Part shown: positions 7,940-15,443 of the stretch, piece after piece
How the letters are laid out: every line of letters begins with the position of its first letter
How positions within the stretch are numbered: position 1 is the first letter of the stretch
Assembly (NCBI RefSeq): GCF_900188155.1
Contig: NZ_FZOG01000003.1
Span: 372,001 to 436,000 of the forward strand
Origin: Pseudomonas segetis
Lineage (GTDB): Bacteria > Pseudomonadota > Gammaproteobacteria > Pseudomonadales > Pseudomonadaceae
Reading direction: 5' to 3'
DNA length: 64,000 bases
The notes under the pieces: model-generated
The model's database searches: none
What the model was told of the DNA's origin: nothing
What the model saw: the letters and a program-made list of their open reading frames with translations, nothing else
Program-made: the position numbers and the translations under genes

Positions 7940-8554
7940 ATGAACATCGCAATTTTGACATTTGAAGGATTCAACGAACTCGATTCATTCATTGCCGCCG
8001 GCATATTGAATCGGATGAAAGGCCAAGGCTGGAATGTGCAGATTAGCTGTCCTGATGACCATGTCACCTCAATGAATGGGGTCAGGATTGCAGCGCAGCA
8101 GCCCCTGGAGTTTGCCAATAGCGCCGATGTGGTGTTGGTCGGGAGCGGTATCTACACCCGCGAGATTGCCAAGGACCGGGCAATACTGGATCGCTTGAAG
8201 CTGGACCCCGCCAGGCAATTGGTCTGCGCACAATGCTCGGGCACCTTGTTGCTTTCGGTATTAGGCGTCTTGAATGGGCTCCCGGCCTGCACCGACCTGA
8301 CCACCAAGCCCTGGGTTGTCGAGTCGGGTGTCGAGGTATTGAATCAGCCATTTTTCGCCGAGGGCAATATCGCCACGGCTGGCGGCTGCATGGCTTCGCA
8401 ATACTTGGCGACGTGGATCATCGCCAAGCTGGCTGGCGCCGAGGCTGCTGCATCGGCGATTCACTATGTGGCACCGGTGGGCGAGAAAGATGTCGCCGTT
8501 GCGCATAGCCTGTCGGTGGTCCAGCCTTACATTGCGCAGCCTGCACTTGCCTAG
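7940..8554 (+). CDS. DJ-1/PfpI-family protein (class I glutamine amidotransferase-like)
   Basis: 204-residue protein with the DJ-1/PfpI fold: the N-terminal strand MNIAILTFEGFNELDSF with a conserved acidic residue, and the nucleophile elbow around Cys99 in CAQCSGTLLL. A second cysteine, Cys96, is nearby. The AxPxGE-like histidine/acid partner is not obvious, so catalysis is uncertain. Relatives include protein deglycases, isocyanide hydratases and transcription-factor sensor domains; here there is no attached HTH. It follows the DUF1127 gene in a probable two-gene operon and converges on the pauB-like gene 7 bp away. The substrate cannot be inferred. Confidence 0.88.
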   Translation: MNIAILTFEGFNELDSFIAAGILNRMKGQGWNVQISCPDDHVTSMNGVRIAAQQPLEFANSADVVLVGSGIYTREIAKDRAILDRLKLDPARQLVCAQCSGTLLLSVLGVLNGLPACTDLTTKPWVVESGVEVLNQPFFAEGNIATAGGCMASQYLATWIIAKLAGAEAAASAIHYVAPVGEKDVAVAHSLSVVQPYIAQPALA

Positions 8555-8561
8555 GCCAGGC

Positions 8562-9875
8562 CTACAGCACTTCTTTCATCCGGTGCCAGAGCATGCCCAG
8601 CGCGAGCAAGGGCGAACGCAGGTATTTTCCGCCCGGGAAGGTCATGTGCGGCACCTTGTCGAACAGGTCGAAGCCGGTGCTGGCCTGATTGGCGATGGCT
8701 TCACCCAGTAGCTTGCCCGCCAGGTGTGTTGCGTTGACGCCGTGGCCGGAATAAGCCTGGGCGTAAAACACATTGTGCCGACCCTTGAGGCGCCCGATCT
8801 GCGGCAGGCGGTTGGCGCCGATACCGATCATGCCGCCCCATTGGAAGTCGATCCTGGTGTTTTTCAGCTCTGGGAAGACTTCCAGCATTTTTGGGCGCAT
8901 ATAGCCGCTGATGTCTTCAGGGTCACGACCTGAATAGTGGCAGGCGCCACCAAACAATAAGCGGTTGTCTGCTGACAGGCGGTAATAATCCAGGGCGACA
9001 CGTTGATCACAGAGCGCCATGTTTTTTGGAATGATCGCCTGCGCTTGTTCGACGCTCAAGGGTTCGGTGGCGATGATATAGCTGCCCGCCGGCAGTACCT
9101 TGCCACCAAGGTTGCTGTTGAGATCGCCAAGGTAGGCGTTGCAGGCCAGGACCAGGTTGTTGGCCCGTACGACGCCATTAGCGGTATGGACCTTGACCTC
9201 GGCACCATACTCAATGCGGGTGACGGTGGAGTCTTCAAAGAGCTGTACACCCAATGCTTGCGCCGCAGCGGCTTCGCCCAATGCCAGGTTGAGTGGGTGC
9301 AAGTGCCCTGAGCCCATGTCGATCAAGCCACCGACGTAGCGGTCTGAGCCAACCACTTCGTGCATTTGGTTTGGTTGCAGCAGGCGCAATTCGTGCTGGT
9401 AGCCAAGGCTTTTCAGCTCGGCGGCATCTTCGGCGAAGCCTTCGAGGTCGCGTGGCTTGTTGGCCAGGTCGCAATAGCCCCATGTCAGGTCGCAGTCGAT
9501 GCTGAATTGCTCGACGCGCTTGCGCACGATATCAACGGCTTCGAGGCCCATCAGCTTGAGTTCGCGCACGCCTTGGGCGCCAATTACCGACTCAAACTGC
9601 TCGACGCCATGACCAACGCCACGAATCAGTTGGCCGCCATTACGGCCGCTGGCGCCCCAGCCTATCTTGCGGGCTTCGAGCAGTACTACCGAAAGGCCTT
9701 TCTGGGCCAGTTCAATCGCCGTGTTGAGCCCCGAGAAACCCCCACCGACAATGCACACATCAGCGCGTAGCTCACCTCCCAAGGGTTGCAGCGCAATAGT
9801 GCGATTCGCGCTGGCGGCGTAATAGGAAGCAGCATGCTGATTGTTGTGAACCGGTTGGTGAACGCGGGCGTTCAT
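8562..9875 (-). CDS. FAD-dependent oxidase of the gamma-glutamylputrescine oxidase family (PauB/PuuB)
   Basis: 437-residue DAO-family flavoprotein predicted to oxidise gamma-glutamylated polyamines, giving an aldehyde for the PauC-type dehydrogenase. The dinucleotide-binding motif GGGFSGLNTAIELAQ begins near residue 43 and is followed by the glutamate in VVLLEARKIGWGASGRNGGQ, a hallmark of the PuuB group. The C-terminal YAQAYSGHGVNATHLAGK contacts FAD in relatives. AGGA lies 8 nt before the ATG. The upstream region (9946-9996) carries paired inverted repeats that may be regulator sites. It matches PA5309 (pauB4) by position. Which polyamine is used is not visible in the sequence. Confidence 0.92.
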   Translation of the reverse strand: MNARVHQPVHNNQHAASYYAASANRTIALQPLGGELRADVCIVGGGFSGLNTAIELAQKGLSVVLLEARKIGWGASGRNGGQLIRGVGHGVEQFESVIGAQGVRELKLMGLEAVDIVRKRVEQFSIDCDLTWGYCDLANKPRDLEGFAEDAAELKSLGYQHELRLLQPNQMHEVVGSDRYVGGLIDMGSGHLHPLNLALGEAAAAQALGVQLFEDSTVTRIEYGAEVKVHTANGVVRANNLVLACNAYLGDLNSNLGGKVLPAGSYIIATEPLSVEQAQAIIPKNMALCDQRVALDYYRLSADNRLLFGGACHYSGRDPEDISGYMRPKMLEVFPELKNTRIDFQWGGMIGIGANRLPQIGRLKGRHNVFYAQAYSGHGVNATHLAGKLLGEAIANQASTGFDLFDKVPHMTFPGGKYLRSPLLALGMLWHRMKEVL

Positions 9876-9945
9876 GTGCGAAATCCTGTTTATTATGTTT
9901 GGAAAATTTTACGAAGCATAAGCGCGGACTTCCTTGATCGCCAAG

Positions 9946-9996
9946 TGCCAGCGGCAAATAAACCGATAATCCGACGATTTTGTTTGCCAGTTGGCA
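9946..9996. promoter_or_regulatory. Paired inverted-repeat sites upstream of pauB
   Basis: Two related sites lie in the divergent region between the pauB-like gene and the YkgJ-like gene. 9983-9996 contains the perfect palindrome TGCCA-GT-TGGCA preceded by TT. 9946-9958 reads TGCCAGCGGCAAA, matching the reverse complement of the first site apart from the centre. Their centres are about 38 bp apart. A bound repressor such as the PauR-type protein encoded at 14000 is a reasonable but untested guess. Confidence 0.45.
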
Positions 9997-10048
9997 GTGA
10001 TCCGGTCCTAACCGGTTACCATGGGTTCCCTAGCCAAGAGGTGCTTCG

Positions 10049-10402
10049 ATGAGCTGTACCAGCCGTAAGATTGATCACCTGCGCCTGCATATTCCGCGCT
10101 TTGACTGCATACCTGGCTGTCACGATTGCTGCGGGCCGGTCACTGCCTCCTCAGAAGAAATGTCGCGGCTGCCGCACAAGAGCGATGCCGAGCACGCGGC
10201 GGCGCTGGATGAGCTGAACTGCGTGCACCTGGGACCACAAGGCTGTGAGGTGTACGACCAGCGCCCGCTGATTTGTCGTCTGTTTGGCACCACGCCGCGC
10301 CTGCCATGCCCCCATGGGCGTGGTCCGGATGAACCTGTTGATCCGCAGGTCGAGCAGCAGGTGCACAGGTTGATTGCAACCACTCGTCAGGTGCTGGTCT
10401 AG
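10049..10402 (+). CDS. YkgJ-family cysteine-cluster protein
   Basis: 117-residue protein with the zinc- or iron-chelating YkgJ pattern. It has FDCIPGCHDCCGP near the N-terminus, CVHLGPQGCEVYDQRPLICRLFG in the middle, and a further Cys at PCPHGR. The ordering of cysteines and the YxxRPxxCR motif are characteristic. AGAGGTG sits 7 nt ahead of the ATG. It is divergent from pauB and converges on the Lrp-type regulator with a 2-bp gap. It is predicted to bind a metal ion or Fe-S cluster; its biological role is unknown. Confidence 0.88.
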   Translation: MSCTSRKIDHLRLHIPRFDCIPGCHDCCGPVTASSEEMSRLPHKSDAEHAAALDELNCVHLGPQGCEVYDQRPLICRLFGTTPRLPCPHGRGPDEPVDPQVEQQVHRLIATTRQVLV

Positions 10403-10404
10403 GC

Positions 10405-10893
10405 TTATTCCGGCACGGGCAGGGTGAGGCTTTCCTTAACCTCTTCCATGACGATGTAGCTCTTGGATTCGCGTACGTGCGGCAGCTTGAGCAGGATGTC
10501 GCCGAGCAACTTGCGGTACGACGCCATCTCGTTGATCCGGGCCTTGACCAGATAATCGAAATCGCCCGATACCAGATGACACTCCAGTACATGTGGCAGT
10601 TTGAGTACTGCGCGGCGGAACTCTTCGAAGGTGTCGCCCGATTTGTAATCCAGGCTGATCTCGACAAAAACCAACAGGCTGGCCTTGAGGTTCTGCGGAT
10701 TGAGGCGGGCGTGGTAACCCATGATGATGCCTTCGCGCTCAAGCCTGCGTACCCGTTCGGTGCAGGGCGTGGTCGACAAACCCACGCGTTCGCCGAGTTC
10801 GGTAAAGGATATGCGGCCATCTTCCTGCAGGATACGCAGGATGTTGCGGTCAATCTTGTCCAGATCGCGGCGGGACTGATGCTGGGTGCGCAT
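10405..10893 (-). CDS. dadR: Lrp/AsnC-family regulator of alanine catabolism (DadR-like)
   Basis: 162-residue Lrp-family protein: an N-terminal HTH (LDKIDRNILRILQEDGRISFTELGERVGLS, then TTPCTERVRRLEREG) and a C-terminal RAM ligand domain (VSGDFDYLVKARI). In Pseudomonas the orthologue at this location activates dadA-dadX in response to alanine. The ATG at 10893 is chosen because GGAGGAG sits 8 nt upstream; the seven-residue longer alternative has no ribosome-binding site. It is divergent from dadA, with 156 bp of AT-richer DNA between them (10894-11049) that would hold the Lrp-type binding sites. Confidence 0.93.
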   Translation of the reverse strand: MRTQHQSRRDLDKIDRNILRILQEDGRISFTELGERVGLSTTPCTERVRRLEREGIIMGYHARLNPQNLKASLLVFVEISLDYKSGDTFEEFRRAVLKLPHVLECHLVSGDFDYLVKARINEMASYRKLLGDILLKLPHVRESKSYIVMEEVKESLTLPVPE

Positions 10894-11049
10894 AAGAAAT
10901 ACTCCTCCGTCCAAGCGGGTTTTTCCGAGAGTTATTACTAAATATAGGCTGATGTTTAGTTAATTGCACTGCTCGATGATTCATATACTAGCCGCATCTA
11001 CTCTCATGACAAAAAACGCCAGTGCATAGTCTCGGCGAGGAGAAAAATG
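10894..11049. promoter_or_regulatory. Divergent dadR-dadA promoter region
   Basis: An AT-rich 156-bp region between the Lrp-type regulator and dadA. The stretch around 10930-10990 is rich in TTTAGTTAATT and TACTAAATA-like sequence, as expected for Lrp-family binding, and TATACTAG at 10984-10991 resembles a -10 element for dadA. Exact operators cannot be set by eye. Confidence 0.4.
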
Positions 11050-12348
11050 ATGCGGGTTCTGGTTCTCGGTAGTGGTGTGATTGGCACCGTCAGCGCTTAC
11101 TATTTGGCTCGTCAGGGTTTTGAGGTGGTCGTGGTCGACCGTCAGGACGGCCCTGCGCTGGAAACCAGCTTCGCCAATGCCGGCCAGGTTTCACCTGGTT
11201 ATGCATCTCCTTGGGCTGCACCGGGCGTTCCGCTCAAGGCAATCAAGTGGCTGCTGCAAAAACATGCACCGCTGGCAATCAAGGCCACTGGCGATGTTGA
11301 CCAGTACCTGTGGATGGCGCAAATGCTGCGCAACTGCACGGCCAGCCGTTATGCGGTAAACAAAGAGCGCATGGTTCGCCTGTCTGAATATAGCCGTGAC
11401 TGCCTTGACGAGTTGCGCGCCGAAACCGGTATCGCGTACGAAGGCCGCAGCCTTGGCACCACCCAGTTGTTCCGTACCCAGGCGCAGGTTGATAACGCCG
11501 CTAAAGACATTGCTGTGCTCAAGCAGTCGGGCGTACCGTTCGAGCTGCTCGATCGCGAGGGCATTGCTCGCGTTGAACCCGCTCTGGCAAGTGTTACCGA
11601 TAAACTGGCCGGTGCCCTGCGTTTGCCGAATGACCAGACTGGCGACTGCCAGATGTTCACCACCAAGCTGGCCGAGATGGCTCGCAAGCTGGGTGTCGAG
11701 TTCCGCTTCGGCCAGAACATCGAACGTATTGAAGCGCTGGGTGACCGGGTCAACGGCGTGTGGATCGATGGCAAGCTGGAAACCGCAGATCGCTATGTCC
11801 TGGCGCTAGGCAGCTTCAGCCCGCAACTGCTCAAGCCGCTGGGTATCCGTGCTCCGGTTTATCCACTCAAGGGCTACTCGCTGACCGTGCCTATTGTGAA
11901 TCCGGATATGGCGCCGATGTCGACCATTCTTGATGAAACCTACAAAGTGGCGATGACCCGCTTTGATAAGCGCATCCGGGTTGGCGGCATGGCTGAAATC
12001 GCCGGTTTTGACATGAGCTTGAATCCACGTCGCCGCGAAACCCTGGAAATGCTGGTCGGGGATCTTTATCCACAGGGCGGCGATCTGGCCCAGGCTGAAT
12101 TCTGGACCGGCCTGCGTCCGGCAACCCCAGACGGTACGCCGATTGTAGGCGGCACTCGCTACCGCAACCTGTTCTTGAATACCGGTCACGGCACCCTGGG
12201 TTGGACCATGGCTTGTGGTTCCGGGCGCTTCCTGGCGGACACCATGGCGTCCAAGCGTCCGCAGATCAGCGCCGAAGGCCTGGATATTTCTCGTTATAGC
12301 CGTACCAAGGAAGCAGAAAAACATGGCTCTACAGCGCCTGCGCACTGA
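11050..12348 (+). CDS. dadA: D-amino acid dehydrogenase small subunit
   Basis: 432-residue FAD enzyme that oxidises D-alanine and other D-amino acids to 2-oxo acids and ammonia, feeding electrons to the respiratory chain at the inner membrane. The N-terminal [17 protein letters not shown] is the FAD-binding motif, followed by [21 protein letters not shown]. The C-terminal [19 protein letters not shown] is typical of DadA. Two ATGs stand in tandem; 11050 has the better distance (7 nt) from GAGGAG at 11037-11042 and gives the usual 432-residue length. It overlaps the next gene, a RidA-family protein, by 26 bp. Regulation by the divergent DadR is expected from the family. Confidence 0.97.
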   Translation: MRVLVLGSGVIGTVSAYYLARQGFEVVVVDRQDGPALETSFANAGQVSPGYASPWAAPGVPLKAIKWLLQKHAPLAIKATGDVDQYLWMAQMLRNCTASRYAVNKERMVRLSEYSRDCLDELRAETGIAYEGRSLGTTQLFRTQAQVDNAAKDIAVLKQSGVPFELLDREGIARVEPALASVTDKLAGALRLPNDQTGDCQMFTTKLAEMARKLGVEFRFGQNIERIEALGDRVNGVWIDGKLETADRYVLALGSFSPQLLKPLGIRAPVYPLKGYSLTVPIVNPDMAPMSTILDETYKVAMTRFDKRIRVGGMAEIAGFDMSLNPRRRETLEMLVGDLYPQGGDLAQAEFWTGLRPATPDGTPIVGGTRYRNLFLNTGHGTLGWTMACGSGRFLADTMASKRPQISAEGLDISRYSRTKEAEKHGSTAPAH

Positions 12349-12676
12349 AACCCGTTACAGCGAAATAGTTATCCACAACGGCACTGTCTACTTGGCTGGC
12401 CAGTTGGCGGATGACTACAACGCCGACGCCAGCGAACAAACCCGGCAAACCCTGGCCAATATCGATTTGATGTTGAGCGAAGCGGGCACCGACAAAAGCC
12501 GAATTTTGTCGGTGACTATTTATCTGAAGGACATGGCGCGTGACTATGCCAGTCTCAATCAGGTTTGGGATGCCTGGGTTGCACCCGGCACGGCACCGGC
12601 CCGCGCTGCAGTCGAGGCCAAGATGTATCGCCCGGATGTACTGGTGGAGATGAGCGTCATTGCCGCTCTGCCGTAA
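12323..12676 (+). CDS. RidA/YjgF-family protein
   Basis: 117-residue member of the Rid superfamily. RidA enzymes hydrolyse reactive enamine or imine intermediates made by PLP and flavin enzymes. The C-terminal half [26 protein letters not shown] is the family core and contains the arginine that binds the imine carboxylate (PARAAVEAK). The ATG at 12323 lies inside the end of dadA and is preceded by AAGGAAG. Overlap with dadA implies translational coupling and suggests it removes the imino acids released by DadA. It corresponds to PA5303. Confidence 0.92.
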   Translation: MALQRLRTETRYSEIVIHNGTVYLAGQLADDYNADASEQTRQTLANIDLMLSEAGTDKSRILSVTIYLKDMARDYASLNQVWDAWVAPGTAPARAAVEAKMYRPDVLVEMSVIAALP

Positions 12677-12742
12677 AGCCCCGAATGTTTTCAGAGGCTC
12701 CTGGGCCTGTGAAGTGGTTTCAACTGTCATGTGTCACCATCT

Positions 12743-12767
12743 AGCCCAGTCCCGCTGGGCTTTTTTT
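12743..12767 (+). terminator. Terminator between dadA-ridA and alr
   Basis: A 7-bp perfect stem (12743-12749 with 12755-12761) with a 5-nt loop is followed by a seven-T run. It should stop transcription from dadA-ridA before the racemase gene, so alr either relies on read-through or has its own promoter in the 35 bp that follow. Confidence 0.85.
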
Positions 12768-12801
12768 AATCAAGCCAGCCATCTGCCAAGAAGTTCAATT
12801 T

Positions 12802-13875
12802 ATGCGACCAGCCCGTGCCCTGATTGATCTCAATGCCTTGCGCCACAACTACCGTTTGGCCCGTGAAATCTCGGCCGCCAAAGCCCTTGCCGTGATCAAG
12901 GCCGATGCCTATGGGCATGGCGCGGTTCGTTGTGCCCAGGCGCTTGCTGATGAAGTTGATGGTTTTGCGGTGGCCTGTATCGAAGAGGCGCTGCAACTGC
13001 GCGAAGCGGGTATAGCTCAGCCAATCCTGCTGCTTGAAGGCTTTTTTGAGCCTCAAGAGTTGGTGCTGATCGAGCAGCACAGGCTTTGGTGTGTGGTGCA
13101 TTCGATGTGGCAACTTGAAGCGCTTGAACAGGCGAACCTCAGCCAGCCGCTGACCATTTGGTTGAAGCTTGATTCCGGTATGCATCGCGTCGGCCTGCAT
13201 CCAGACGACTTCGCTGCGGCTTACCAGCGCCTGATGAAATGTGCGCAGGTGGAAAAAATCGTACTGATGAGCCACTTTGCCCGCGCCGATGAACTTGACT
13301 GCTCGTGCAGTGCTGAGCAAGTCGCGGTTTTTGAACAGGCCCGCGAAGGTCTTGATGCCGAGGTTAGCTTGCGCAATTCGCCAGCGCTGCTGGGATGGCC
13401 CGATGTGCCCAGTGACTGGGTGCGCCCGGGCATCATGCTCTATGGCGCAACCCCGTTTGAGCAGGCCCAGGCTGTGGCCGCGCGGTTGCAGCCGGTAATG
13501 ACCCTAGAGTCGAAAATCATCAGCGTGCGTGAACTGCCGGCAGGGCAGCCGGTGGGTTATGGCGCGCGCTTTGTCACTGAGCGACCAACCCGCGTGGGTG
13601 TAGTTGCCATGGGCTATGCCGATGGTTATCCACGTCATGCGCCGACAGGCACGCCGGTGATGATTGACGGTAAGCCAAGCCGGCTGATTGGCCGGGTGTC
13701 GATGGACATGCTGACGGTCGATTTGACTGATTTGCCGGATTCCGGGCTAGGCAGCCGAGTCGAATTATGGGGCAAGCAGGTGCTGGCAAGCGATGTCGCC
13801 GCCCATGCCGGGACAATTCCCTACCAGTTGTTTTGCAACCTGCGCCGCGTGCCATTGCTCTATTTAGGGGGTTAA
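12802..13875 (+). CDS. dadX: Alanine racemase (catabolic DadX type)
   Basis: 357-residue PLP enzyme interconverting L- and D-alanine. Lys33 in [11 protein letters not shown] is the Schiff-base lysine, and [16 protein letters not shown] contains the catalytic tyrosine of the other half-site. The C-terminal RRVPLLYLG matches the family end. Length agrees with the P. aeruginosa DadX. It makes D-alanine for DadA in L-alanine catabolism; an additional biosynthetic racemase may exist elsewhere. It is separated from the dadA-ridA unit by a clear terminator. Confidence 0.96.
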   Translation: MRPARALIDLNALRHNYRLAREISAAKALAVIKADAYGHGAVRCAQALADEVDGFAVACIEEALQLREAGIAQPILLLEGFFEPQELVLIEQHRLWCVVHSMWQLEALEQANLSQPLTIWLKLDSGMHRVGLHPDDFAAAYQRLMKCAQVEKIVLMSHFARADELDCSCSAEQVAVFEQAREGLDAEVSLRNSPALLGWPDVPSDWVRPGIMLYGATPFEQAQAVAARLQPVMTLESKIISVRELPAGQPVGYGARFVTERPTRVGVVAMGYADGYPRHAPTGTPVMIDGKPSRLIGRVSMDMLTVDLTDLPDSGLGSRVELWGKQVLASDVAAHAGTIPYQLFCNLRRVPLLYLGG

Positions 13876-13999
13876 TAACTGAAAGTGCGGTTCTAACTAT
13901 TCGGATGGGCAATATTTAGGCACAAACTGTTGTAAATACTGAACGCTATTGCCATGATACGGCTACTTTTTCCGTATTTTCCCGAGGGGGACGCAAGCA

Positions 14000-14548
14000 T
14001 TGGACGTCGGTGTACGACTGCAATCCATCCGTAAGTTAAAAGGCCTTTCCCAGCGTGAACTCGCCAAGCGTGCGGGTGTCACCAACAGCACTATTTCGAT
14101 GATCGAAAAGAACAGTGTAAGCCCCTCGATCAGTTCGTTGAAAAAGGTGTTGGCGGGTATCCCTATGTCGCTGGTGGAGTTTTTCTCCCTCGACGTGGAA
14201 CAGGACAGCAATACTCAAGTCGTCTACAAGGCGAATGAGCTGATTGATATCTCCGATGGCGCCGTGACCATGAAACTGGTCGGCAAGGCTCATCCCAGCC
14301 GTGCTATCGCCTTCCTCTCAGAAACCTACCCACCTGGCGCCGATACCGGCAACGAGATGCTCAATCACGAAGGCGAAGAAGCCGGGATGCTGATTGAGGG
14401 CCGGCTTGAACTGGTGGTTGGTAGTGAAAGCTATATCCTCGAAAAGGGGGATAGCTACTACTTTGAGAGCAGTAAACCGCACCGTTTTCGTAACCCCTAC
14501 GATGAACCCGCCAAGCTGATCAGCGCGACAACACCGGCGAATTTCTGA
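14000..14548 (+). CDS. pauR: PauR/PuuR-type polyamine-responsive repressor
   Basis: 182-residue regulator with an N-terminal XRE-type helix-turn-helix (LSQRELAKRAGVTNSTISMIEK, residues about 17-38) and a C-terminal cupin sensor domain (EEAGMLIEGRLELVVGSESY and SSKPHRFRNP). This architecture and position (PA5301) match PauR, which represses polyamine catabolic genes and is relieved by polyamine products. The start is a TTG at 14000 with GAGGGGG 9 nt ahead; the first in-frame ATG would cut the HTH. A likely set of targets is the pauB- and pauC-like genes in this window, but binding sites are unproven. Confidence 0.9.
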   Translation: MDVGVRLQSIRKLKGLSQRELAKRAGVTNSTISMIEKNSVSPSISSLKKVLAGIPMSLVEFFSLDVEQDSNTQVVYKANELIDISDGAVTMKLVGKAHPSRAIAFLSETYPPGADTGNEMLNHEGEEAGMLIEGRLELVVGSESYILEKGDSYYFESSKPHRFRNPYDEPAKLISATTPANF

Positions 14549-14765
14549 CGGATTCGTCAACAACGCTGTGCCGGGGGTTTCGCGTTATTGCTGTGGAAAC
14601 TCCCGAAAATACAGCCTGTACCGAGTCGGCGGGCCGGTTGAGCGACAAGTCTGGCCGCAACTGCGGCATTTGGTGTGTTCCAGCTTGCAGGGCTTCTCGT
14701 TATACTTAGATCCCGCTCGCGAAACCGTGGCCGCGGGCGAACCAAGCCACGATGAGGGTGTAAGC

Positions 14766-15191
14766 GTGAATATGATTAAAAAAATGTTGGTTGCTCCTGC
14801 AGCCGTGCTGGCTATCTGGGCTGCTTCTGCCCAAGCAGCGACTGACGATGCAATTGCTGCTCGTTTGAAGCCAGTGGGTGAAGTCTGTGTTCAGGGCGAA
14901 GAGTGCAAGGGCGTTGAAATTGCTTCCGCTGCTGCAGGCGGTGGCGGTGCCAAGTCTCCAGATGACATCATCGCGGGCCATTGCGGTGCTTGCCACTCGA
15001 CAGGCGTATTGGGTGCACCAAAAATCGGTGACACTGCTGCCTGGAAAAAACGTGCTGACGAGCAGGGCGGTATAGACGGTCTGCTGGCTAAAGCCATCAC
15101 CGGTATCAATGCCATGCCGCCTAAGGGCACTTGTGGCGATTGCTCCGACGAAGAGCTCAAGGCGACCATCGAGAAAATGTCCGGCCTGTAA
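14766..15191 (+). CDS. Cytochrome c5
   Basis: 141-residue periplasmic or membrane-associated c-type cytochrome. A signal peptide of about 24 residues (ending SAQA) precedes the mature chain. The single haem site is GHCGACHSTG and the distal methionine is in NAMPPKGTCGDCSD, which also holds the disulfide-forming cysteine pair of the c5 family. A GTG at 14766 is preferred to the in-frame ATG two codons later because GAGGG lies 7 nt upstream. It follows pauR and is closed by a strong terminator. It transfers electrons in respiration. Confidence 0.93.
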   Translation: MNMIKKMLVAPAAVLAIWAASAQAATDDAIAARLKPVGEVCVQGEECKGVEIASAAAGGGGAKSPDDIIAGHCGACHSTGVLGAPKIGDTAAWKKRADEQGGIDGLLAKAITGINAMPPKGTCGDCSDEELKATIEKMSGL

Positions 15192-15235
15192 GCCGACAGT
15201 TTCCTTGGCGCCGCAACAGAGCGGCGGGTCATCGG

Positions 15236-15271
15236 AAACACCCTGCGCGGGTTAGCTCGCGCAGGGTGTTT
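15236..15271 (+). terminator. Terminator of the cytochrome c5 gene
   Basis: A perfect 14-bp stem (15236-15249 with 15258-15271), 8-nt loop, beginning 44 nt after the stop codon and ending in TGTTTTCGTTT. This is one of the strongest hairpins in the window. Confidence 0.9.
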
Positions 15272-15443
15272 TCGTTTCCGGGGTATAGAAACCCGCCGTG
15301 CGGCGTGAAGCATGACGCCTGGCCCGCAGAGGCAGTTGGTCGTCATTGCGAGCAATGGGCTGACATAGATTTTTGCTTCGGGGCGTAATTGCGATGCGGG
15401 TATAGTCGAACTGGAGAGATCAGCTAAGCGCAAGGAGTGCTTG

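Noticed and set aside
14549..14765. A possible extra coding segment upstream of the cytochrome c5 gene in the same frame
   Set aside because: The open frame extends upstream of the signal peptide, but the extension lacks a ribosome-binding site, would bury the signal peptide and has no similarity pattern.
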